A stretch of 64,000 nt of DNA from Mesorhizobium sp. YC-39. GTDB taxonomy: Bacteria; Pseudomonadota; Alphaproteobacteria; Rhizobiales; Rhizobiaceae. The DNA lies in contig NZ_JAOWPS010000008.1 of the NCBI RefSeq assembly GCF_025753795.1, positions 62,001 to 126,000 on the forward strand, in the 5' to 3' direction. Positions 16,691-24,598 of the stretch are shown piece after piece. Each line of letters opens with the position of its first letter. Within the stretch, counting starts at the first letter, position 1. The position numbers were made by a program, and so were the translations under genes. The notes beneath the pieces are model-generated. The model was not told the origin of the DNA and did not search any database. It worked only from the letters and a program-made list of their open reading frames with translations.

Positions 16691-17116
16691 GTGAAGATTC
16701 GTTATGTTCTCCCTGTGGCGCTGGCGTTCACATCCTTCGTCAACGCGGTTGAGTTGCACCATGTCATCGTCCGAAAGGGCACCGACGGGCTCGACATGGT
16801 GCCGTTGACGATTTCGAATGCGGGCAATGAAGGGCTGTCCTGCAATGCCGACTTCGCCCACTGGTATTCGGCCGGGATCGCGACGGTCGAGCCGGGCAAG
16901 AGCGCTCGCCTCGAACTCTGGTTCGACCCCAAGACGGGCACGTTCACGATCCTCAACGACAAGCGCGAGAACCTGCCCGTCGAGCGGCTGTGGTGCGGCC
17001 TGTCGGGTCGTGCATATGCCACACGCGTGCAGATCACGCTCGACCGCACCGACGCGGCGAAAGGCGAACGCGCCGTATCCTGCGCCATGGGGCAGGACAG
17101 TCTGGTCTGCCGGTAG
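16691..17116 (+). CDS. Small secreted four-cysteine protein of unknown function
   Basis: A 141-residue protein starting at a GTG with GGAG about 10 nt upstream. The start KIRYVLPVALAFTSFVNA looks like a signal peptide, cleaved before VELHH. The mature part is beta-rich by appearance and holds four cysteines (in LSCNAD, LWCGLS, VSCAMG and the terminal VCR), enough for two disulfides, which suits the periplasm or cell surface. I recognise no family. It is divergent from the BMP operon and convergent with the NMT1-type binding-protein gene, so it sits alone inside the B6 region. Its reading frame also runs upstream in the same phase, but the signal peptide fixes the start. Confidence 0.65.
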   Translation: MKIRYVLPVALAFTSFVNAVELHHVIVRKGTDGLDMVPLTISNAGNEGLSCNADFAHWYSAGIATVEPGKSARLELWFDPKTGTFTILNDKRENLPVERLWCGLSGRAYATRVQITLDRTDAAKGERAVSCAMGQDSLVCR

Positions 17117-17154
17117 GCGCTCATCGACTTGCCCGCCCCAACACCACGCGCCTC

Positions 17155-18165
17155 TTACTTCTTTGCCAGGAACTTGTCGGTGAAGACATCGTCCGCCGAG
17201 AGAGCCGTCTTGAGCACGCCCTGATCGGTGAGCGTCTTCAGCGTTTCCTCCCACTGCGTCTTCGTCATCCAGCCAAGCCCGTGTTCCTTCGTCGCTGGGC
17301 TGTTGAACGTCGAGGCGATGTCGGCCTTGAGCTGGGCCAGCAGGACGTCCTTCTTTTCCGCATAGCCCGGAACAGCCTTGGCCGTGATCTCGGCAGCTTC
17401 TTCCGGATGAGCAGCGACATAGTCGAAAGCTTCCCTGTAGGCCTTCACGAACCGGCGCACGACATCAGGCTTGTCTTTGATCATCTCCTCGGACGTGAAC
17501 AGCCCCGAGCCGTACGCTTTCCAGCCGTGGTCGGCACCGAGCATGATGCTTAGCGAACCCGGACCGCCGGCCTTGGCTTCAAGTTCGGGAACTTCAGCAT
17601 CGAGATAGCCGACCACCGTCTGCACACGTCCGAGCAGCAGGTAGCTTTCGTAAGGTGGTGAGACGCTGTTGAGCGTCATATCCTTCTCGCTCATGCCGTT
17701 GGCGGCAAGAAAACCCCTGAAGAAAATGTAAGTGGAGCCGGCCGGATGGATGCCGATGGTCAGGCCCTTGAGGTCGGACGGCTTGGTCAGCTTGATCGTC
17801 TTGGCGAGCGAGATAATGCCCAGTGGCGACTGCTGGTTGACCGCCGCCAACGCTACGACTGGAACATTCTGGGACCTTGCAACGGCAAGCGTAGGGAAAT
17901 CGCCGAAGCCGAATTCAGCAGTACCGTTGCCCACGAAGCGCATTGCGTCGGGTGAACCGGAGCCCTTGCGGATCTCGGCGACGTCGATATCGTTTTTGGC
18001 GAAGAAGCCCTTTTCCTTACCTACGAAGAACATAGCGTGATTACCGCGCACCACCCAGTCGAGTTGGACGTTGACCTTGTCCGCCGCCAGTGCTGCGCCG
18101 GAGAAGCCAAGCGCGCCGGCAAACGCTGCAAGCGTGGCTGCCTTGATGAGTGAGCGTCTCAGCAT
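17155..18165 (-). CDS. NMT1/THI5-type ABC transporter substrate-binding protein
   Basis: A 336-residue periplasmic protein of the NMT1/THI5-like (SsuA/ThiY-related) family. An N-terminal signal (LRRSLIKAATLAAFAGALGFSGAALA) precedes the mature start ADKVNVQLDWVVRGNHAMFFVGKE, in which the LDW and YVA/FVG-K motifs are family features. AAGGA lies 8 nt before the ATG at 18165. Relatives bind hydroxymethyl-pyrimidines, sulfonates or nitrate; hydroxymethyl-pyrimidine is structurally close to pyridoxine. It is the last gene of the operon for the lower B6 pathway, so a pyridine ligand such as pyridoxate or a B6 vitamer is likely but unproven. Confidence 0.9.
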   Translation of the reverse strand: MLRRSLIKAATLAAFAGALGFSGAALAADKVNVQLDWVVRGNHAMFFVGKEKGFFAKNDIDVAEIRKGSGSPDAMRFVGNGTAEFGFGDFPTLAVARSQNVPVVALAAVNQQSPLGIISLAKTIKLTKPSDLKGLTIGIHPAGSTYIFFRGFLAANGMSEKDMTLNSVSPPYESYLLLGRVQTVVGYLDAEVPELEAKAGGPGSLSIMLGADHGWKAYGSGLFTSEEMIKDKPDVVRRFVKAYREAFDYVAAHPEEAAEITAKAVPGYAEKKDVLLAQLKADIASTFNSPATKEHGLGWMTKTQWEETLKTLTDQGVLKTALSADDVFTDKFLAKK

Positions 18166-18202
18166 TGATCGATCCTTCCTGTCGTTGACTGTCCTAGGGA
18201 AC

Positions 18203-19018
18203 CTAGGCGTGGCTGAATTTCGGTGCCCATGGCACCATGATGCGTTCGAGAACTTCGGCTGCGTAGTAGAAGGCGATGCCCAGAACCGAAACGAGGAGCA
18301 GGGCCGCGAAGACCAGCGCGGTGTCGAGCTGGGTCGAGGCGAACTGGATGACATAGCCGAGCCCATCCGAGGCGCCGGCGAATTCGCCGACAATTGCGCC
18401 GATGACGCTGAGCGTCGCGGCAATCTTGGTTCCGGCCATCAGGTTCGGCAGCGAATGCGGAACGCGAATCCTGAACAGGATCTGCGTGCGGCTGGCTCCG
18501 ACCGAATTCATCAGCGACAGCAGCGATCGATCGACCGACTGCATGCCCGCCAGCATCGACAATGTCACCGGGAAGAAGGCGATGACCAGGATCAGGCCGA
18601 TCTTGGGCGCGAGCCCATAGCCGAACCAGAGGATGAAGATCGGCGCCAAGGCCACCTTGGGCACGTTCTGGAACAGCACCACCAGCGGATAAAGCGCTCG
18701 CCCCAGCCAGTCGAAGCGCACGATGACCAGCGCAATGGCAATGCCGACCACGACAGAGACAAGGAAGCCAAACAGGATCTCGCCCGCCGTCACCAGTGTC
18801 GCCTGCATCAGCGTTCCCCATTGCGCGACCAGCGATCGCGCGATCTCGGATGGGGCGGGAATGATGAAGGCGGATATGGCGAAAATCCGCACCACGGCTT
18901 CCCATATCCCGATCGTTGCCAGCAGAAGGATGACCGCTGGAAGCCAGCTGCGTGTTGCGGCACCCCAGCTTGATACAAGCCGCGACCCGGAGGAATTGGC
19001 GACAGTTTGATCGCTCAC
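18203..19018 (-). CDS. NMT1-type ABC transporter permease
   Basis: A 271-residue inner-membrane permease of the SsuC/TauC type with about six spans and a central loop EAA motif (RSLLSLMNSVGASRTQILFRIRVPHSLPN) for ATPase contact. It overlaps the ATPase stop by 4 nt (ATGA) and precedes the binding-protein gene by 37 nt. One permease gene is enough in this transporter class, which works as a homodimer. It belongs to the lower B6 operon. Confidence 0.9.
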   Translation of the reverse strand: MSDQTVANSSGSRLVSSWGAATRSWLPAVILLLATIGIWEAVVRIFAISAFIIPAPSEIARSLVAQWGTLMQATLVTAGEILFGFLVSVVVGIAIALVIVRFDWLGRALYPLVVLFQNVPKVALAPIFILWFGYGLAPKIGLILVIAFFPVTLSMLAGMQSVDRSLLSLMNSVGASRTQILFRIRVPHSLPNLMAGTKIAATLSVIGAIVGEFAGASDGLGYVIQFASTQLDTALVFAALLLVSVLGIAFYYAAEVLERIMVPWAPKFSHA

Positions 19019-19848
19019 GACACACCTCCCGGTTGATGGCTGGCGCGCAGCATCGTCCGCAGCTGAACCGCCAGCCTGACGAACTCCGGATCTTCCGCCA
19101 CCGACAGATCGCGCGGATAGGGCAGACCAATGTCGAGGCTCTCGGTGATCCGCCCAGGCTTGATCCCCATCACGTGGACATGGCGCGACAGGTGAATGGC
19201 CTCGTCTATCGAATGGGTTACGAGTACGATGGTCTTGCCGGTGCGCTGCCAGATCTCCAGCAGCGACTGGCCCATCGAATCGCGGGTAATGGCGTCGAGC
19301 GCGCCGAACGGCTCGTCCATCAGCAGCACCGCCGGATCGAGCGCCAGGGCCCGCGCGATAGCGACGCGCTGGCGCATGCCGCCGGACAATTCATGGGGGC
19401 GCTTGTGGGCGCTGTCGCCCAATCCCACCAGTTCCAGCATCTCCTGCCCGCGCGCCCGCAAATCCGCGCGCGAGAGCGACTTGTCGGCGATGCCAAGCAG
19501 CATCGATGCGTTGTCGACGGCATTCTTCCAGGGAAGCAGGTTGGCGTCCTGGAAAACGAGGCCGATCATTCGCTTGCGCGCCGCCTCGACCGGCGAAAGC
19601 CCGGCGATCGAAACGCTGCCGCTCGTCGGATTTACAAGCCCGGCCAGAACCTTGAGCAAGGTGCTCTTGCCGCAACCGGAAGGACCAATAAGGGAGACAA
19701 ACGACCCCTTCGGTACCGAAAGATCGATATTCTGCAGAACCAGCTGCCTGGCCATGACCACCGAAACGCCCTTGGCGGAGATCAGGTCGTCATGGCGGAT
19801 ATGGGCCGGCCGGCCGCCGCCGGCTGCTCGAATGGTTTCAACGCGCAT
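19015..19848 (-). CDS. NMT1-type ABC transporter ATPase
   Basis: A 277-residue SsuB/TauB-type ATPase. Walker A is GPSGCGKST, the signature LSGGMRQRVAIARAL, Walker B VLLMDEPFGALD, and the H-loop VTHSIDEAIHLS is intact. The D-loop FGALDAITR and the MRQRV variant are typical of the sulfonate/pyrimidine importer class. I preferred the ATG at 19848, which has GGGTGG upstream, over the one at 19863, which has none. It follows the FHMPC dehydrogenase gene by about 130 nt and starts the transporter block of the lower B6 operon. Confidence 0.9.
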   Translation of the reverse strand: MRVETIRAAGGGRPAHIRHDDLISAKGVSVVMARQLVLQNIDLSVPKGSFVSLIGPSGCGKSTLLKVLAGLVNPTSGSVSIAGLSPVEAARKRMIGLVFQDANLLPWKNAVDNASMLLGIADKSLSRADLRARGQEMLELVGLGDSAHKRPHELSGGMRQRVAIARALALDPAVLLMDEPFGALDAITRDSMGQSLLEIWQRTGKTIVLVTHSIDEAIHLSRHVHVMGIKPGRITESLDIGLPYPRDLSVAEDPEFVRLAVQLRTMLRASHQPGGVS

Positions 19849-19978
19849 GGCTTGCCACCCCATGCGCTGTCGTCAACCGTGGCCGCACCGTCCGGTCCGT
19901 GAGGGCGCGCTTGGCACCAACAGCCGCCGTTACGAACTCCCCAACCCAGCCGGCCTTGTGATCACGATGAACCATTGG

Positions 19979-20908
19979 CTACCCCCGGCCTTCGAGGATA
20001 CGCCGCACCGCGACGAGTTTGCGCGCCCGTTCGCCTTGCAGCGCCTTGGTCTGCTCGGGCGTATAGGAGAACATGCCCTCGCCCGACTTGATGCCGAACT
20101 TCGACGCGTTCGTCTTTTCCAGCACCATGGGCGCGACATCGTCCCGATTGGAGAGATCCGCGTTGAGGAAGGACGAGACGGACTTGTAGATATCGAGGCC
20201 CGCCATATCGAGCAGCGCCATCGGACCGATCACGGCGATCTTGTAGCCGATGCCCCATGACACGCAGGTATCCAGATCTTCCGGATCGATGACGCCGCGC
20301 TCGACAAGGTCGACCGCCTCTCGCAGCAGCGCATAGAGCACGCGGTTTTCGACGAAGCCGGGAACGTCCTTCTTCACCACCACCGGCAGCAAGCCGATCG
20401 AGCGGATCAGGTCGCGGACCGTCGCCACGGTTTGCGGCGCGGTCCTCTCGCCGCCGATCACCTCGATCATCGGGATGATGTGCGGCGGGTTCGACCAGTG
20501 CATGCCCACCATCCGCTCGGGATGCGAGATATGCGCCTGCAGCTTGGTGATCGGGATACCCGACGTGTCGGACGCGACAATCGTGTCCGATTCTATCAGG
20601 CCATCGATCTTGCGATAGACATCGGCCTTGACCGAAATGTTTTCAGGAACGTTCTCGATGACGAGGTCGGCACCGGATACCGCATCGCCGATATCATCGG
20701 TGAAGCGAACCGTTCCGACGCCGGCCGGCGGTGAGGCGATAGCCAAGGCGTCGAGAACGGTCTCGGCCACGCTCAGCATGGATCGCGCGCGCTCGATCGC
20801 TGCCGGGGCAACATCGTAGGCGACGACCTGCAGGCCGCCTCTGGCGAGCCGGGCGGCCATGCCCGGCCCCATCGTACCCATACCGATGATGGCGATACGT
20901 CGGATCAT
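19979..20908 (-). CDS. 5-formyl-3-hydroxy-2-methylpyridine-4-carboxylate 5-dehydrogenase
   Basis: A 309-residue NAD-dependent dehydrogenase of the 3-hydroxyacyl-CoA dehydrogenase superfamily that oxidises FHMPC to 3-hydroxy-2-methylpyridine-4,5-dicarboxylate. The Rossmann motif is GMGTMGPGMA near residue 8, with VAYD ending the second strand. The catalytic His is in GMHWSNPPHIIPMIEV, and FVENRVLYALLREAV is the family helix. It matches from memory the M. loti enzyme (PDB 4OM8). It overlaps the end of the pyridoxate dehydrogenase gene by 4 nt, so the two successive steps are translationally coupled. Confidence 0.95.
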   Translation of the reverse strand: MIRRIAIIGMGTMGPGMAARLARGGLQVVAYDVAPAAIERARSMLSVAETVLDALAIASPPAGVGTVRFTDDIGDAVSGADLVIENVPENISVKADVYRKIDGLIESDTIVASDTSGIPITKLQAHISHPERMVGMHWSNPPHIIPMIEVIGGERTAPQTVATVRDLIRSIGLLPVVVKKDVPGFVENRVLYALLREAVDLVERGVIDPEDLDTCVSWGIGYKIAVIGPMALLDMAGLDIYKSVSSFLNADLSNRDDVAPMVLEKTNASKFGIKSGEGMFSYTPEQTKALQGERARKLVAVRRILEGRG

Positions 20909-22548
20909 TGCACTGTCCCGCTTTGTTTTGAGCTGGCGATGAAGTCAGCGGCTTTCTCGGCAATCATGATCACTGCCGCATTGATGTTTCCGCAGACCAG
21001 GTCGGGCATGACGGAAGCGTCCACCACTCTCAGGCCTTCGACGCCGCGAACCCGCAATTCCGGGTCAACGACCGAGACAGCGTCGGCGCCCATCCGGCAG
21101 GTTCCGGCCGGATGATGCACGGTGATGGAGGTCTTGCGGATATGCTCGTCGATCTCGTCGTCGCTCTGGCACTTCGGACCAGGAAAAAACTCCGCCTCGA
21201 TGAAGGGCTGCATGGAGGGCTGCGCCGCGAGATCCCTTGCCACCCGGAAGCCGGCCCGAAGGGACTCCCAATCCTTCGGCGAGGCGAGGAAATTCTGGTG
21301 GATCAGGGGCGCCGCGGAAGGATCGGCCGATGCCAGTTTCACCGCTCCCCGGCTTTCAGGTTGTGTCGCCACGACCCGGGTCGCGAAGCCGTCCGCAAAA
21401 GGCGCCTTGAACGGCTTGAGATATGGCCATGCGGCGAGCGGAGCCGCCGTGAAGAGCAATTGCACATCGGGCAACGGCCGCTCCGGGCCGCTCTTCAGGA
21501 AGGCGACAACCCCGCCGGGCACATCCCCCGAAAAACCTCGTCCCGTCAGGTAGGTCTTGACGAAATCGAAACCAATCCGATCGGCACGCATGTTGCGCAG
21601 GAAAGGGCCGCCCGGAGCCCGGCGCCGGTACATAAGGATGACCGAGACGTGATCCTGCAGGTTCTTGCCGACCGCCGGCAGATTGACCCGCGTCTGGATA
21701 CCATGCGCGGCAAGCTCATCCTGCGCCCCTATGCCCGACAGCATCATGAGTTGCGGCGTGTTGATCACACCGCCGGCAAGCAGCACTTCCTTACGGGCGA
21801 CGATCGCGCGTTCGCCCCCGCGATGGTTGATGGTGACGCCGGTGGCGCGGGCACCCTCCAGCACGATCTTCGTTGCGCTCGCTTCCGTCAAAACGGTCAG
21901 ATTGGGCCGCTTCAGCACCGGCCGCAGATAGGCTGACGCAGTCGAGGAGCGCCGGCCTTTTGAAATCGTCATCTGGAGGCGGCCGAAACCTTCCTGCCGC
22001 TCGCCATTGTAGTCGTTCGTCTGCGCATAGCCTGCTTGCACGCTGGCTTGCGCAAAGGCGTCGATCAGCGTGTCCTTGTAGCGGCAGAATTGGGTGCTGA
22101 CCGGACCGTTGCCGCCACGATATTGGTTCTCTCCGCCTTCCCAGCTTTCCTGCTTGCGGAAATACGGCAGGACCTTGTCATATGACCAGTCGCTGAGCCC
22201 TGTGGCTGCCCAACGATCGTAGTCCCCGCGATTTCCCCGCACATAGGCCATGGCGTTGGTAGACGATGATCCGCCGACAACCTTCCCGCGCGCGCACTCG
22301 ACCCTGCGTCCGCCCACATTGTCTTCCGGCTCGCAGAAATACATCCAGTCATGGCGCCGCTCGGTCAGGATCTTACCCCATCCAAGCGGTATATGGATCA
22401 TGGGATCGCGGTCCCAGCCGCCGGCCTCCAGCAACAGCACCGAACATCTCGGGTCGGCACTCAGCCGGTTGGCGAGCACGCAACCGGCTGATCCGGCCCC
22501 GACGATAATGTAATCGTAACTTTCCGCGTGCGGCATGGTGTGTTTCAT
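20905..22548 (-). CDS. 4-Pyridoxate dehydrogenase (GMC family, FAD)
   Basis: A 547-residue GMC flavoprotein that oxidises 4-pyridoxate to FHMPC. The FAD-binding motif GAGSAGCVLANRL lies near the N-terminus, the family signature ARGKVVGGSSSTNAMAYVRG follows, and the catalytic histidine region is HHPAGTCRMG with the C-terminal GNINAAVIMIAEKAA. The body matches from memory the M. loti enzyme. I placed the start at 22548 (MKHTMPHAES); the longer frame to 22611 has no family similarity. The M. loti enzyme is reported as membrane-associated; no transmembrane segment is evident here. Confidence 0.94.
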   Translation of the reverse strand: MKHTMPHAESYDYIIVGAGSAGCVLANRLSADPRCSVLLLEAGGWDRDPMIHIPLGWGKILTERRHDWMYFCEPEDNVGGRRVECARGKVVGGSSSTNAMAYVRGNRGDYDRWAATGLSDWSYDKVLPYFRKQESWEGGENQYRGGNGPVSTQFCRYKDTLIDAFAQASVQAGYAQTNDYNGERQEGFGRLQMTISKGRRSSTASAYLRPVLKRPNLTVLTEASATKIVLEGARATGVTINHRGGERAIVARKEVLLAGGVINTPQLMMLSGIGAQDELAAHGIQTRVNLPAVGKNLQDHVSVILMYRRRAPGGPFLRNMRADRIGFDFVKTYLTGRGFSGDVPGGVVAFLKSGPERPLPDVQLLFTAAPLAAWPYLKPFKAPFADGFATRVVATQPESRGAVKLASADPSAAPLIHQNFLASPKDWESLRAGFRVARDLAAQPSMQPFIEAEFFPGPKCQSDDEIDEHIRKTSITVHHPAGTCRMGADAVSVVDPELRVRGVEGLRVVDASVMPDLVCGNINAAVIMIAEKAADFIASSKQSGTVQ

Positions 22549-22650
22549 TGCCTTCGTCTGACGCTCCTGCGTCAGGGAACTATTGAAACCGAGCCTGGAA
22601 AATCCTGGCAAAAGACCAGGACGCTCCGGGTAATCTTCAAGGCAGCGGCA

Positions 22651-23373
22651 CTAAGCCAGGCCGGCCTGCCTGAGACGCTGCGACCAGTGATCCCATCCTC
22701 GATCGATCTGCGCGCCGACAAGCTTTCCCGCCGTCTTGATCTCGCCCGGCGACAGATACTTGATCGTGCCGATCCGCAGGCCGGCCGTAAGCGCTGCCGC
22801 TTCCTGCTCGAGATAGAAGGCTCGGAAGACAACCTCCCTGACGGAATTGCCCACATTGACGACGCCATGACGCGCCATGAGAACGACAGGATAGCTTCCG
22901 AGGCTTTCGGCGATGTCCCGGCAGACGCTCGGGCTGCCACCGAAGAGATCCGTGTCGTCCCCGTGCTTGTCGCGGATCTCGTAGACGGGAACGGCATCGC
23001 CGAGAAAAGCGCCCATATGGGTGACTGGCCGAAGCGGCTGGTCGACGAAGCAGTAAGGCAGGACAGCCGGAGAATGGGTGTGGAGCACGCATTGAACGTC
23101 GGGACGCGCCTTGTAGATTTCGCTGTGGATATAGCGCTCCAGATAGGAGGGGCGGTTGTCTGACGTCTCACCGTCAAGGTTGAAGCGCTGGATGTCATTG
23201 ACCGTTATCACGCTCGGAGCAAGCTTCTGCGCCAGGAAGAAGCTTTGAGGATCCTCCGGAACACGGGCACTGATATGGCCGAATGTATCCATGATCCCTT
23301 CGTTTATGAGGATTTTCGTGGCCGTAACCAGCTCCTCGAAAATCTTGTCGTGAGCGGAGTTATTCTCTGTCAT
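22651..23373 (-). CDS. 3-hydroxy-2-methylpyridine-4,5-dicarboxylate 4-decarboxylase
   Basis: A 240-residue class II aldolase/adducin-fold enzyme that decarboxylates HMPDC to 2-methyl-3-hydroxypyridine-5-carboxylate (MHPC). Metal ligands are visible: Glu in IHSEIYKARP, the HTH of CVLHTHSPAV, and a later His in LMARHGVVNVG. It matches from memory the M. loti enzyme (PDB 4C24). The ATG at 23373 has GGGAGAA at about 9-nt spacing; the longer frame up to 23643 is spurious and crosses into the next gene. It lies 70 nt after the PEBP-like gene and about 100 nt before the pyridoxate dehydrogenase gene. Confidence 0.95.
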   Translation of the reverse strand: MTENNSAHDKIFEELVTATKILINEGIMDTFGHISARVPEDPQSFFLAQKLAPSVITVNDIQRFNLDGETSDNRPSYLERYIHSEIYKARPDVQCVLHTHSPAVLPYCFVDQPLRPVTHMGAFLGDAVPVYEIRDKHGDDTDLFGGSPSVCRDIAESLGSYPVVLMARHGVVNVGNSVREVVFRAFYLEQEAAALTAGLRIGTIKYLSPGEIKTAGKLVGAQIDRGWDHWSQRLRQAGLA

Positions 23374-23443
23374 TTTCAAATTCTCCCATTGCATGGCATC
23401 TGCGATCATATTTATTGTTGTTATTGATCGCCGATGCGGGAAT

Positions 23444-23902
23444 TCACTTGTTTTCGTAGATGCCGACGATCCGGTTTTGCTCGATGACATTTCCGGCATA
23501 TTTCTGGAGGAACTCCTCCCTGGTGGGCGTCCCTTCGACCTTCGTGTCCAGGGCATAGACCCAGAAGTAGTAGTGATGTTCTCCATGGCCAGCGGGCGGC
23601 TGAGGCCCGTAATATTGCATGCCGCCGGCGCCGTTGGGGCCAACGCGAAACTTTTCCTGCGCGTCCGAGAGGTCGGTGGTCGACGGATCGATGCCGTAGA
23701 CGACCCAGTGCGTGAAACCGTTGGGCAATGGCGCGTCCGGATCGTGGCAGATGACGGCGAGCTCTGTCGTTCCTGCCGGGACGCCGCTAACCTTTAGCTT
23801 TGGCAATACATTGCCTTTGTCGCCAGCGTGCTCGTCGCGCAATTTCCCGAGCGGCTGGAAATCCGACGAGGTGATCTTCAAGTCCTTGATATTAAGCGGC
23901 AT
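23444..23902 (-). CDS. YbhB/YbcL-family (PEBP-like) protein
   Basis: A 152-residue protein of the phosphatidylethanolamine-binding/Raf kinase inhibitor-like family. The hallmark motifs are present: CHDPDAPLPNGFTHWVVY and GPQPPAGHGEHHYYFWVYAL, which form the anion-binding pocket. No signal peptide is visible, so it is probably cytosolic. Bacterial members have few established functions. It is embedded between MHPC decarboxylase and the PF06684-type gene inside the lower B6 operon, so a role in handling pyridine carboxylates or ring-opened products is possible, but no activity can be assigned. Confidence 0.9.
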   Translation of the reverse strand: MPLNIKDLKITSSDFQPLGKLRDEHAGDKGNVLPKLKVSGVPAGTTELAVICHDPDAPLPNGFTHWVVYGIDPSTTDLSDAQEKFRVGPNGAGGMQYYGPQPPAGHGEHHYYFWVYALDTKVEGTPTREEFLQKYAGNVIEQNRIVGIYENK

Positions 23903-23935
23903 GGAAACTTCGTCCTTTCACCAATTTCGATCGAA

Positions 23936-24529
23936 CTAGACGGCGGCGGCCTTGAGGTCAGCGACGGATTTGCCGCCGACGCGCTGATGCACGCGCGGAC
24001 CCGATGCGACGGCGACGCAGATCAAAAGCTCGTCCGGGCGCGGGGCATCCGGCACGGAAAAGGTGACGGCATCATAGTGGGAACGGATGTAGAGTTCGTC
24101 CTTGTGGGCGAGCGGGATGTCGATAGCAGTGCCGGCGACAGCGACCTTGCTCACCGACGAGATCCAGGCCTTGCCACCGCCCACCTGCTGCCGCAGCGGA
24201 TCTCCGAATACCGTGGTGATGCAGGCAACGACATGTTCCTGTTCGCCGGCCGTGCCTGCGATACCGCCTTTGCCATAGCTTTCGACCGGCCTGTTGCCGA
24301 GCAGCGCCACGGCTCGCTCGCCAAGCGCATGACCGATGGCTGAACTCGGATTTGTCAGATCGGACAGTTCGGCGACGAACTTTCCGGCGAACGGATTGCG
24401 TATAACAACGCCTGTCGCGACTTTGACGAGGGTTTCGCCAGGTTTGCCGCCGTCATGCCGGCTTTCCTGGACTGAGGAGTACCATCCCCTGACATCATAG
24501 TCTCTTTCGACTTCACTGGAATAGTTCAT
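23936..24529 (-). CDS. Amino-acid-synthesis-type protein (PF06684/DUF1185-like)
   Basis: A 197-residue protein resembling the DUF1185 or 'amino acid synthesis' family, recognised from VVIRNPFAGKF, GKGGIAGTAGEQEH and the ending AVASGPRVHQRVGGKSVADL. AGGAG lies about 6 nt before the ATG at 24529, which I prefer over the earlier in-frame ATGs. The family's biochemical function is not well established; members are often encoded beside aromatic or heterocycle catabolic genes. Its place between the MHPC oxygenase and the PEBP-like gene suggests an accessory role in ring cleavage, for example isomerising or deaminating an intermediate, but that is speculation. Confidence 0.8.
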   Translation of the reverse strand: MNYSSEVERDYDVRGWYSSVQESRHDGGKPGETLVKVATGVVIRNPFAGKFVAELSDLTNPSSAIGHALGERAVALLGNRPVESYGKGGIAGTAGEQEHVVACITTVFGDPLRQQVGGGKAWISSVSKVAVAGTAIDIPLAHKDELYIRSHYDAVTFSVPDAPRPDELLICVAVASGPRVHQRVGGKSVADLKAAAV

Positions 24530-24598
24530 CTTCATCTCCTGAAGGGAGCGCGCAGCTTCTGCACGCGCCAATTAATTCATTGACCGGCTTGTCCGAAG

